DNA of 11,221 bases. It comes from Thermoguttaceae bacterium (lineage in GTDB: Bacteria > Planctomycetota > Planctomycetia > Pirellulales > Thermoguttaceae). Below are positions 1-6,553 of this stretch, one piece after another. Location of the stretch: contig JAQVID010000041.1 in the NCBI GenBank assembly GCA_028695865.1, positions 1 through 11,221 of the forward strand. Direction: 5' to 3'. The notes under the pieces are model-generated. The model saw nothing but the letters and a program-made list of their open reading frames with translations. It ran no database searches and was not told the origin of the DNA. Position 1 is the first letter of the stretch, and every line of letters starts with the position of its first letter. Position numbers and translations under genes: made by a program.

Positions 1-619
1 GCCCAAGCGACACAGGGAGTAAATCAATGGCCCGGCGACGACCTTGCTGATCGCGGTTTGTACAGAGTATCCCGCGAGGCTTGTTCACAACGACATAGAC
101 CGGTTTCATTCCGCGAAGCTCTTCGCCGTCTACCCGAATTTTTTGCGACATCGGAAAGACACGAACACCAAGTTCGCTCACAACCTTACCATCGACATCG
201 ACGCGGCCGGTTGTAATCAATTCTTCACACTGACGTCGCGAACCAAAGCCGGCTGCCGCAAGTATTTTTTGCAAGCGGTGGCCGCGAAATGAATCATCAT
301 CCTGCGCGTCTCGGGCAACAGTCGTTCGGTCAAATACGGATTGCGTTCGTTTCAAAGCCGCTTTGAACTCTTCGCGATCTTGTCGGTTTTGAAGTTTGGC
401 CGCTTGTTTCGACGGAATACCGCTTCGGCGATTTTCAGACTTCCCGGCGAAAAGCCCAGTATCTTTTGAACGTCCTGCCGACGACGAACGACCTGCCGAT
501 GGCGAACGACCTGCCGACGACGAACGACCAGCCGATGGCGAACGACCTGCCGACGACGAACGACCGGAACTTGGGCGACCGGCATTCGATCGTGATTTGG
601 GATTGCGTGCTGCACTCAT
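1..619 (-). CDS. RsuA/RluB-family rRNA pseudouridine synthase, 3' end outside window
   Basis: This enzyme should isomerise a specific uridine of ribosomal RNA to pseudouridine. The ATG at 619-617 follows an AGAGGAG ribosome-binding site and the frame stays open to the window edge, giving 206 codons. Residues 1 to about 68 are disordered and Ser/Arg/Gly-rich, with (S/P)SAGRS repeats. A basic linker follows. An S4 RNA-binding domain begins at about residue 108 (RLQKILAAAGFGSRRQCEEL, then GRVDVDGKVV). The start of the catalytic domain is visible as VVNKPRGILCTNRD and GRRRAIDLLP, typical of RsuA/RluB-type enzymes. The catalytic Asp motif (usually GRLD) lies beyond the edge, so activity and the exact paralogue (RsuA, RluB, RluE or RluF) cannot be settled. 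The ribosome-binding site overlaps the stop codon of the upstream GH38-like gene, so the two are co-transcribed and possibly translationally coupled. Confidence 0.92.
   Translation of the reverse strand, partial: MSAARNPKSRSNAGRPSSGRSSSAGRSPSAGRSSSAGRSPSAGRSSSAGRSKDTGLFAGKSENRRSGIPSKQAAKLQNRQDREEFKAALKRTQSVFDRTTVARDAQDDDSFRGHRLQKILAAAGFGSRRQCEELITTGRVDVDGKVVSELGVRVFPMSQKIRVDGEELRGMKPVYVVVNKPRGILCTNRDQQGRRRAIDLLPVSLG
480..569 (-). repeat. Five tandem 18-bp repeats coding for SAGRS units
   Basis: Five consecutive 18-base units (480-497, 498-515, 516-533, 534-551, 552-569) alternate between two versions beginning GACGACGAACG and GATGGCGAACG on the plus strand, so the higher-order unit is 36 bases. 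The last unit diverges at its end. Read in the gene frame they encode alternating SSAGRS and PSAGRS hexapeptides in the N-terminal extension of the pseudouridine synthase. A unit length divisible by three allows copy number to change without breaking the frame. The resulting Arg-rich tail is probably an unstructured RNA-contacting extension; that role is inference. Confidence 0.9.
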
Positions 620-634
620 TTGTATATTCTCCTC

Positions 635-3600
635 TTATTCGCCCGTGGAACCGATTTTTCCGAACCGAATATCCAAAGGCAAAAGTTCATTGCGTTTCAA
701 GTTAACAGAAAAAGTCTGATTGTCAATGCGTTGTGTCACGGGCAACGATTTGGCGGCCTTGTCGGCTTCTGATTCTGTTTCTGATTCTGTTTCAGTATCA
801 TCAGTATCAGTATCATCAGTATCAGTATCATCAGTATCAGTATCAGACGTCGTACCCGTTTCCGTATTACCGTTTTTCGATTCTGCTTTTTCAATATCGC
901 TTTCTGAATCGTCCGTACTGGCAGAATCAAGCGATTCAGATTGCGTGGTTTCCGAAGCAGTTTGCCCGGCCGGTCCGGAAGGCGTCGGCGGATCAGAAAC
1001 AGTTTGCCCGTCTTGCGATACACTCAATTCGTCCGGGGTCCCGCCGGTTAAATCCGCAACCTCAAGTTGCTCCACTTCAGAACAAAATCGAAGCTGTACC
1101 GACGAACTTGTCGCTTCCCGTTCCAAAAGCGTCAGTCTGAATCCGTCTGGACGCGTCCTGTCCGTTTTGACTGGATTGTCCGGCAAGTCCGAACCACACG
1201 TGTCCGTATTATATACCGGCTCCACGTCGATCGGAAGGGCACCCCCAGTGTGCGATTCTAAGTCAAAGAAGCGGCGGAAATGCTCCTGCGGTTGATTTTT
1301 CGGGGACACAACCTGTGGAACCGGTCCGAAAAATCCGAGAGCCGACGCCATCGGATCAGGCAAATCGACTCCGACTCCAAAACGAAACGTCCGCTGCGAT
1401 TCATTCTTGGGAATCAGTATCGAATCGATACGGGTACTTCCCTGAAGACGATAGAACGGATAACCGTTGGACAGAATCGTCATCCCGATATTCTCTTCAC
1501 TGCGAATATCGACGCATTCGGGAGCCTGTAAAAAATCGCGGTCACTCTTCCACAGCATCTCATGCACACCAGCGCGAACTTCCGCAAACGTGTCTTTCCA
1601 AGCGAATCGGCAACCGAAATAATTGTCCCAGGAATGTTCCGTCGGTAATTCCTTCGGCTGAAATGTTATTTCAACATCAATCACCGGATAATTGCGACGC
1701 ATCGTAAGCGTTTGTTCATATTTCGCGATGGAGGTTCCGTCGGGAAGAACAAGTCGACCGATTACCTTGAGGCATCCTTCCACCGGACCGGTCGAAAGAA
1801 TACGAAACTTGTCGGCTGCCATGATTGTATAGCCGTAATGACCGCTTTGCCGGTCGCGGCCATCACACTGACACTGTAATTTCGACATTTTGAGTGCAAG
1901 TTGCCATGAGAATCGATTGCCAAAGCCCGGACGACGCAATAATCCTTTGGAAAACTCGATTCCACTGGGATCGTTTAGCGTCGAAAGACGCTTCACCACT
2001 CCGGTTGACCGATCAACGCGAAGTTCCATCTGCCCGTTTCGCATGACATAATAGGCGCCGCCCTCGTCGCGTGCCCGGGCATTGTCAATGAGCTCAACCA
2101 TGCGCGGCTCGACCGGTCCGGCTTGAGATGAACCGAACCATTTCTGCTTAAGTCCGGTCCAAAAACCGGTCTTGACCACACTTTGCGATTGCGGCGAAGG
2201 GTCGTTTTTGCCCTTCTTTTTTTTCTTTTTGCGATTTTCTTTAACCTCGACGGGAACGTTTTCGAAACGAAGACAAACGCGACTCATCGGAGGAAGTTCC
2301 AAAAGCGTTTCCGTCCTGTCGTTTACATGCGAAACAACCAGAACATGTCGGGCAAACTCGGGCGGAACGGATTCCGGACGGCCAGGAGCAATAACCGTTT
2401 TCGGGAACAGCGACACATTGGTAAACAAGGCCGTATTCGGCGGAACTTCCCCTCCGGCCGGAATCTCGTCCGCTTTTGGATCAAGTTCCATGACAGTCTG
2501 ACACCGACTTGCCAGCGCCGCGAAATAATCGGAATAATACCTGTTCCACTGCGAGACCGGATCGGCCTGATCATTCTTGGAGGCTCGCGTCAAGGCATTG
2601 GTTCGAAAATCGTCTTTTTTGAGGAGCTTTGTTTGTCCCGCGGTTTTCGTCAGTTCGATGTATTCGGACAGACCATTGAATTCGGCGATAATCGGCGTAA
2701 AACGATTGGTTCTGGCCATATCGCCCCACCAGAGTACTTCGCGATCAGGCCGATGCGAATAGACCGAGGTCATTACATCGTCACTGTGCCACGCGTATCC
2801 CAAGTCGTCGAGCAATTCCATGAACGCACTGGTATCTTCGGCATCGACCGGACTTTTGGCCAAGGTCGGCAGCATCGTTCCGCTTCGATCCTTCCAGTTC
2901 ACACGCGTTTGGTTTTTGTAGTCCGTCGTCCAGCCGTCCAATGTAAAAAGGAGAGACGCCTTAAAACCGGTCAATCGCAATAACTGCGGAAGAACAGGCG
3001 TCAGGCCAGCCCGATATCGACCGAAATAACGCGGGGTCTTTCCCAAAAACGCCGACAATTCATCCCGACCTTGTCGCAATCGCCGCAAAATGTCCGTTTG
3101 GGGCATAAGATAAAGCGAATGCTCTCCCTCATCGGCGCACAAAAGCTCTACACGTCCCTGGGCAATCTCTTTGCGCAGAAAATCAATTGTCCTGGGATAC
3201 CGGCTGGCGGCGCTTGAAATAAAATCGACGTCGGGGAGTAAATTGGTTTTTTCGCCCCGCTGTGCCCGACGTTTGAGCATGCGCAAAAGAGAGTCGGGCC
3301 CGTCTTCCGGCGATAATCGCGTCAGATCGACAAAACGCGCCGGGGACGGAAAATAATATTCCGTCGCCTGACATACCAGATCGAATCCTTTTTGCAATTC
3401 GTCATGGGTCGCTTGAATATCGCCATTGTTTTCGCGATACGCCTTCACCGCGGCAAGGAAAACGCGTTCCAATTCAGTCGAGTCAATATCGCTCATGTAC
3501 CGCAATTTCCGCGTGAGCAGGTCCGATATGAAATAAGCCAAACCGAGCGAATAAAACGAATCGACAAGATCGGCGTCAAACGTCGCGTCTTCTTTTCCGA

Positions 3601-3913
3601 TTCGATGAAGTATTTCTTTGACGATCGCCTGACGCGTTGAACAGCCGCGAATCAAAATCGCTTCCGACTCTTCCAACTTGGCCATCGCTTCCTGGGGGAC
3701 AAGCGATTCGCACGTCGGAGGAACGACCACCAGCGAATAGGTTCGGGACGTGTTGGGACTTCCGGCTGGTTCCCATTCCGGTAGTGCCGCCTCATGCTCC
3801 AGCAGAAGCGGATGAAACAATGATGTCCACGCGGCGAATATTTCATCCGCCTCGTCACTTGGACGGTTGAGCGAAAAATCTTCCAAACTGTAACATGGGA
3901 GCAAAACAAGCAC
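635..3913 (-). CDS. Large GH38-like protein (alpha-mannosidase-type fold), catalytic motifs not evident
   Basis: The 1092-residue product resembles the large GH38-like proteins I associate with planctomycetes. Residues 1-200 are mostly helical. Residues about 215-425 look like the GH38/GH57-type barrel: GRVELLCADEGEHSLYLMP, then a helix and GKTPRYFGRYRAG aligning where active enzymes carry the 'W-x-D-x-FG' nucleophile motif, then LTGFKASLLFTLDGW. Neither the N-terminal HxD metal motif nor the nucleophile Asp is recognisable, so mannosidase activity is doubtful. Residues about 605-950 form a GH38-like beta-rich C-terminal region (MELRVDRSTGVVKRL). Low-complexity inserts are a Lys run (562-567) and an acidic Ser/Thr/Asp tract (about 955-1060). 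No signal peptide is clear, so it is probably cytoplasmic. The GTG start at 3913 has GGAG seven bases upstream. The frame is open back to the preceding gene's stop, so a longer N-terminus cannot be excluded. It sits in an operon with the transporter upstream and the pseudouridine synthase downstream. Confidence 0.72.
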   Translation of the reverse strand: MLVLLPCYSLEDFSLNRPSDEADEIFAAWTSLFHPLLLEHEAALPEWEPAGSPNTSRTYSLVVVPPTCESLVPQEAMAKLEESEAILIRGCSTRQAIVKEILHRIGKEDATFDADLVDSFYSLGLAYFISDLLTRKLRYMSDIDSTELERVFLAAVKAYRENNGDIQATHDELQKGFDLVCQATEYYFPSPARFVDLTRLSPEDGPDSLLRMLKRRAQRGEKTNLLPDVDFISSAASRYPRTIDFLRKEIAQGRVELLCADEGEHSLYLMPQTDILRRLRQGRDELSAFLGKTPRYFGRYRAGLTPVLPQLLRLTGFKASLLFTLDGWTTDYKNQTRVNWKDRSGTMLPTLAKSPVDAEDTSAFMELLDDLGYAWHSDDVMTSVYSHRPDREVLWWGDMARTNRFTPIIAEFNGLSEYIELTKTAGQTKLLKKDDFRTNALTRASKNDQADPVSQWNRYYSDYFAALASRCQTVMELDPKADEIPAGGEVPPNTALFTNVSLFPKTVIAPGRPESVPPEFARHVLVVSHVNDRTETLLELPPMSRVCLRFENVPVEVKENRKKKKKKGKNDPSPQSQSVVKTGFWTGLKQKWFGSSQAGPVEPRMVELIDNARARDEGGAYYVMRNGQMELRVDRSTGVVKRLSTLNDPSGIEFSKGLLRRPGFGNRFSWQLALKMSKLQCQCDGRDRQSGHYGYTIMAADKFRILSTGPVEGCLKVIGRLVLPDGTSIAKYEQTLTMRRNYPVIDVEITFQPKELPTEHSWDNYFGCRFAWKDTFAEVRAGVHEMLWKSDRDFLQAPECVDIRSEENIGMTILSNGYPFYRLQGSTRIDSILIPKNESQRTFRFGVGVDLPDPMASALGFFGPVPQVVSPKNQPQEHFRRFFDLESHTGGALPIDVEPVYNTDTCGSDLPDNPVKTDRTRPDGFRLTLLEREATSSSVQLRFCSEVEQLEVADLTGGTPDELSVSQDGQTVSDPPTPSGPAGQTASETTQSESLDSASTDDSESDIEKAESKNGNTETGTTSDTDTDDTDTDDTDTDDTETESETESEADKAAKSLPVTQRIDNQTFSVNLKRNELLPLDIRFGKIGSTGE
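792..846 (-). repeat. 15-bp tandem repeat coding for an acidic DTDTD tract
   Basis: About three and a half copies of a 15-base unit (TCAGTATCATCAGTA and rotations on the plus strand) lie within the GH38-like gene. They encode Asp-Thr repeats (DTDTD) at residues about 1023-1040 of its product, followed by Glu-Thr/Ser repeats from the related sequence at 771-791. The unit keeps the frame, and the near identity of the copies points to recent replication slippage. The tract lies inside a loop of the C-terminal beta domain rather than at the end of the protein. Confidence 0.9.
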
Positions 3914-3920
3914 AGCGACA

Positions 3921-3924
3921 CTCC
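3921..3924 (-). promoter_or_regulatory. Ribosome-binding site fixing the GTG start of the GH38-like gene
   Basis: GGAG on the minus strand lies seven bases before the GTG at 3913-3911. No ATG is available in the in-frame open stretch back to the preceding gene's stop at 3971-3973, so this GTG is the best-supported start. Confidence 0.6.
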
Positions 3925-3970
3925 GAACCTGATAGGAAAGGCTTCTTGATAAGCAAGATAAAATTGTTAC

Positions 3971-5080
3971 TCAACCGGCGGCATGATTTCCTGACTGCTC
4001 ATCAACGACGGATGATACCATGTCAGTTTGTTCCTTCACGGCCTGTTTGGCAGTGAGGTATCTGAAATATTGAGCCAAAATAATTCCCGTGAACATGCAG
4101 CCGAATGTGTACAAAGCACAACATAGCGCCGCGTTGGGTTCGTCAGGAAAATATTGCCGGGCCAAAAAAGTTCCCAGGCCGGCGTTTTGCATTCCGACTT
4201 CAAGCGTAAGAGCCCGACGCATTCCGCCATCGATGCCAATAGCATGACCCCCGAAGTACCCTGCGGCATAACCACCCAAATTAAGAAACATCATCGCGAC
4301 AAACGGAAGCAGGGGCAGCAGCCCGAATTGACTGCGATTATCCGCCACGACCGACGCGATAATCCAAATAATTGCGACGTTGGCCATGATTTCACCCAAG
4401 GCCACGGCTGCCCTGTGCCACGCTTTCCAAATTTGCGAAAGCGTAAAACCGACCACTACCGGACAGACCACCGTTAAAAGCAATGTCTTCGAAACACTAA
4501 TCGCGTCCAGCTTGAGTGACGAGCGTACATGCTCCGCGGCCGATGTAATAAACGCCATCCACGACCCCGATTCGCCCGCCGCGGCACCCGTCGCGTTCAA
4601 ATCCAAACCCAGCAGACAAACAAGCGTCAGCGGAACAACGATCGGCGAAACAAGTGTGGCACTCGTCGTCAGACCGACCGAATAGCTCACGTTTCCCCGG
4701 GCAATCATGGTCAGCATGTTCGACGCCATGGCTCCCGGAACGCAACCGGCCATGATGATTCCGATTCGATAACCCCCTTCAATGTGAAAAACAACCGTGA
4801 CAAGCCACGCCAGAAGCGGCATGGAAAGGTACTGAACACACGTACCACCCAAAACCGATTTCCACCGCAGGGCGACCATTTTCACTTCGTCCAGGGGCAG
4901 AAGCGACCCAATCGCAAGCATCGTTACCGCGATCAGACACTGCATAAACAGCTTGGATACAGCGAAGGGATCAAACGCTTGAGCGCCGAAGAGTTGCGGC
5001 CAGCCAAAGGCCAACAGGCATGTCAGGCACAGCCAAATCAACAGGAACTTTGAAAGGTAAACACGAATAAAAGTCAACAT
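3971..5080 (-). CDS. Bile acid:sodium symporter family (BASS/SBF) transporter
   Basis: A 369-residue polytopic inner-membrane protein, normal length for bacterial BASS transporters, with about nine or ten hydrophobic segments spread over residues 10-340. Two family signatures are clear. GCVPGAMASN at residues 112-121, followed by ARGNVSYSVGLTTSATL, matches the first unwound-helix region near the sodium sites. EVGMQNAGL at residues 294-302 matches the second (usually EVGMQNSGL). Relatives couple sodium entry to uptake of organic anions: bile acids in animals, and pyruvate, pantothenate or similar small acids in bacteria and plastids. The substrate cannot be read from the sequence. The hydrophilic C-terminal tail (about 345-369) is probably cytosolic. 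The ATG at 5080 has a GGAG about twelve bases upstream, rather far. It lies 51 bases after the isomerase gene and 57 bases before the GH38-like gene, so it probably supplies or exports the small molecule handled by the operon. Confidence 0.92.
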   Translation of the reverse strand: MLTFIRVYLSKFLLIWLCLTCLLAFGWPQLFGAQAFDPFAVSKLFMQCLIAVTMLAIGSLLPLDEVKMVALRWKSVLGGTCVQYLSMPLLAWLVTVVFHIEGGYRIGIIMAGCVPGAMASNMLTMIARGNVSYSVGLTTSATLVSPIVVPLTLVCLLGLDLNATGAAAGESGSWMAFITSAAEHVRSSLKLDAISVSKTLLLTVVCPVVVGFTLSQIWKAWHRAAVALGEIMANVAIIWIIASVVADNRSQFGLLPLLPFVAMMFLNLGGYAAGYFGGHAIGIDGGMRRALTLEVGMQNAGLGTFLARQYFPDEPNAALCCALYTFGCMFTGIILAQYFRYLTAKQAVKEQTDMVSSVVDEQSGNHAAG

Positions 5081-5131
5081 GACAAATTACAACTCCAGGA
5101 CGCTCTATGGGTATCGAACAGTGATCTCGAA

Positions 5132-6145
5132 TCAGGCGTCTGCCTTAATCGATTTGTCGAACGCACTGTCAAACGCAATCTTGCTCGGAGCAAAATCAAC
5201 TTTCTTGACAAACTCAAACGCTTCCTTGCCGCCAAAGGTTCGTTCCATGCCGGAATCTTCCCATTCGACAGAAAGAGGTCCCTGATAATCAATATCGTTG
5301 AGTGCCCGAATAATCTCTTCAAAGTTGACACTGCCATGACCGAGCGAACGGAAATTCCAACCGCGACGCCAATCGCCGAACCCCAAATGACTGCCAAGAA
5401 TACCATTCTCGCCGTCGAGCTGAAGAGCCGCGTCTTTCATGTGAACGTGATAAATCCGGTCGGGGAAACGGCGGATAAATTTCACCGGATCAATACCTTG
5501 CCAAATCAAATGACTCGGGTCAAAATTGAAACCGAATGCCGGATGATTACCCAACGCGTCGAGTGCCATTTTCGCCGTGTGAATATCAAACGCGATTTCC
5601 GTCGGGTGAACTTCCAACGCAAAACGAACCCCGTTCTCCTGGAATACGTCCAAAATAGGCGTCCAACGTTCGGCCAAAAGCTCAAATCCCTTCTTGATCC
5701 ATGCCGGCGGAACCGGCGGGAACGAATACAAGTAAGGCCAAATGCTCGAGCCCGTAAAGCCCGTGATCACACCAACGCCAAATTTCTTCGCTGCCCTGGC
5801 CGTGTCTTTCATGTGTTCAATTGCGCGAAGTTGAACTCCTTCCGGCTGGCCGTCGCCCCAAATATAGTCGGGCAAGACCGCTTGATGTCGCGCGTCGATA
5901 TTGTCCAGGACAGCTTGTCCCGGGCAATGATTGCTCAAAGCCCAGCACGACAGGTTGTACTTCTTCAATTGCGCCCATTTCTTTTCGCAGTAATCACTTT
6001 CGTTCAAAGCGCGTCGGACATCGAAATGACTTCCACCGCAAGCCAACTCGGCCCCGTCAAAGCCAATCTCCTGCATCATGGCAAACAGATCGTCCGCCTG
6101 CAAATCGCCCCACTGACCGGTAATCATCGTAATTGGTCGTCCCAT
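5132..6145 (-). CDS. Sugar phosphate isomerase/epimerase (xylose isomerase-like TIM barrel)
   Basis: A 337-residue protein of the AP-endonuclease-2/xylose-isomerase-like TIM-barrel superfamily (COG1082 type). Members isomerise, epimerise or dehydrate sugars, keto-sugars, inosose or hydroxypyruvate with a divalent metal. The likely metal ligands are all present: Glu178 in ALEVHP, Asp209 in FNFDPSH (with His212), His235 in YHVHMKD and Glu294 in LSVEWED. The opening TMITGQWGDL and IGFDGAELACGGSHFD are the usual first strand and helix. A Trp/Pro-rich loop (SSIWPYLYSFPPVPP, about 133-147) lines the pocket. There is no signal peptide, so it is cytoplasmic. The ATG at 6145 has a strong GGGAGG site eight bases upstream. 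This is the first gene of the minus-strand operon. Precise substrate is unknown; the superfamily is too diverse for a specific name. Confidence 0.9.
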   Translation of the reverse strand: MGRPITMITGQWGDLQADDLFAMMQEIGFDGAELACGGSHFDVRRALNESDYCEKKWAQLKKYNLSCWALSNHCPGQAVLDNIDARHQAVLPDYIWGDGQPEGVQLRAIEHMKDTARAAKKFGVGVITGFTGSSIWPYLYSFPPVPPAWIKKGFELLAERWTPILDVFQENGVRFALEVHPTEIAFDIHTAKMALDALGNHPAFGFNFDPSHLIWQGIDPVKFIRRFPDRIYHVHMKDAALQLDGENGILGSHLGFGDWRRGWNFRSLGHGSVNFEEIIRALNDIDYQGPLSVEWEDSGMERTFGGKEAFEFVKKVDFAPSKIAFDSAFDKSIKADA

Positions 6146-6174
6146 GAAACAGCCTCCCGTAAAAAAGCGTGTAA

Positions 6175-6204
6175 AAAATATTTTCCCGATCGTTTAGCAG
6201 GCAA
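6175..6204 (-). promoter_or_regulatory. Candidate sigma-70 type promoter for the isomerase operon
   Basis: On the minus strand TTGCCT (6204-6199) is followed by an 18-base spacer and TATTTT (6180-6175), about 30 bases ahead of the isomerase start codon. Both boxes are imperfect. The 6200-6219 inverted repeat overlaps the -35 box. Planctomycete promoter consensus is not well defined, so this is a suggestion only. Confidence 0.33.
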
Positions 6205-6219
6205 ACACCAGGTTTTGCC
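6200..6219. promoter_or_regulatory. Inverted repeat, possible operator
   Basis: GGCAAA (6200-6205) and TTTGCC (6214-6219) form a perfect 6+6 inverted repeat with an 8-base centre, a spacing compatible with a dimeric repressor site. It overlaps the candidate -35 box of the isomerase operon. No regulator gene is visible nearby. Confidence 0.3.
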
Positions 6220-6248
6220 CGTACACGATTCGATTACAAAAAACGAGC

Positions 6249-6277
6249 TTGACAATTTCCGTTTTCGCCGTTACACT
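6249..6277 (+). promoter_or_regulatory. Strong-looking sigma-70 promoter directed toward thioredoxin
   Basis: A perfect TTGACA (6249-6254), a 17-base spacer and TACACT (6272-6277, four of six consensus bases) lie on the plus strand. If used, transcription would begin near 6284 and leave a leader of roughly 270 bases before the thioredoxin start, containing the hairpin at 6407-6459. A weaker alternative closer to the gene is TTGCTT (6502-6507) with TAAAAT (6527-6532), but its 19-base spacer is long and its start would fall almost on the ribosome-binding site. Confidence 0.45.
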
Positions 6278-6406
6278 AAGAAGCAGAACAACGGCGTCTT
6301 CCAGGCAAGTCATTCGCGTTTTCATTATTTTATCATTTTTTGACGGTAGAACAAAGACATGCCACCGGAAAAATTGCCAAATATCCGTTTTATCTTATCT
6401 CTTTAT

Positions 6407-6459
6407 CGCCAAAACAGGGATTAATTTACCGCGAGGCCCACATAATTCCCTTTTTGGCG
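6407..6459 (+). other. Long imperfect hairpin in the putative thioredoxin leader
   Basis: CGCCAAAA (6407-6414) pairs with TTTTGGCG (6452-6459). After a single bulged C (6415), AGGGA (6416-6420) pairs with TCCCT (6447-6451). A bulged T (6446) then allows TTA (6421-6423) to pair with TAA (6443-6445). This makes about 16 base pairs around a loop of about 19 bases. No T-run follows on either strand, so it does not look like an intrinsic terminator. It may be an RNA leader structure or an intergenic repeat element; I do not recognise a known riboswitch. Confidence 0.55.
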
Positions 6460-6540
6460 CATAGTAACATGACAAGAGAGAATCACCAGCGACAAAAAAC
6501 GTTGCTTTGTTACGTAAATATATTTTTAAAATACTTTACA

Positions 6541-6546
6541 AAAGGA
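6541..6546 (+). promoter_or_regulatory. Ribosome-binding site choosing the thioredoxin ATG
   Basis: AAAGGA lies seven bases before the ATG at 6554. The in-frame GTG at 6548 is only one base from this site and is therefore too close to be the start. Confidence 0.7.
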
Positions 6547-6553
6547 AGTGAAC

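Larger units (their letters stand above)
6146..6547. other. Divergent intergenic region between the isomerase operon and thioredoxin
   Basis: About 400 bases without a credible gene, AT-rich compared with the flanking genes. It contains candidate promoters on both strands, an inverted repeat near the isomerase start and a long imperfect hairpin about 100-150 bases before thioredoxin, each listed separately. Short open frames in it (for example 6249-6464 and 6340-6570 on the plus strand) lack ribosome-binding sites and protein-like composition. Confidence 0.75.

Noticed and set aside
480..569. Possible CRISPR array
   Set aside because: The 18-base units are directly contiguous with no unique spacers and keep the reading frame of a real gene.
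352..615. 87-residue minus-strand frame with a GTG start inside the pseudouridine synthase
   Set aside because: The ATG at 619 with a strong ribosome-binding site, in a different frame, leads directly into the S4 domain, so this frame is a shadow.
720..1295. 191-residue Ser/Val-rich open frame on the plus strand, resembling a surface repeat protein
   Set aside because: The SVSVSS repeats are the antisense reading of the 15-base repeat in the GH38-like gene. There is no ribosome-binding site or signal peptide.
2183..2983. 266-residue open frame on the plus strand
   Set aside because: It is antisense to the well-supported GH38-like gene, has Arg/Phe-rich unnatural composition and no recognisable motif. 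It is a shadow of the real reading frame.
5336..6343. 335-residue open frame on the plus strand
   Set aside because: It runs antisense through the isomerase gene, whose metal-binding motifs are clear. The antisense product is Arg/Asn/Gln-rich and lacks domain features.
6407..6459. Intrinsic terminator
   Set aside because: The hairpin is not followed by a run of T on either strand and lies before, not after, the plus-strand genes.
6548..6553. GTG at 6548 as the thioredoxin start
   Set aside because: It almost touches the AAGGA ribosome-binding site. The ATG at 6554 has correct spacing and gives E. coli-like numbering of active-site residues.
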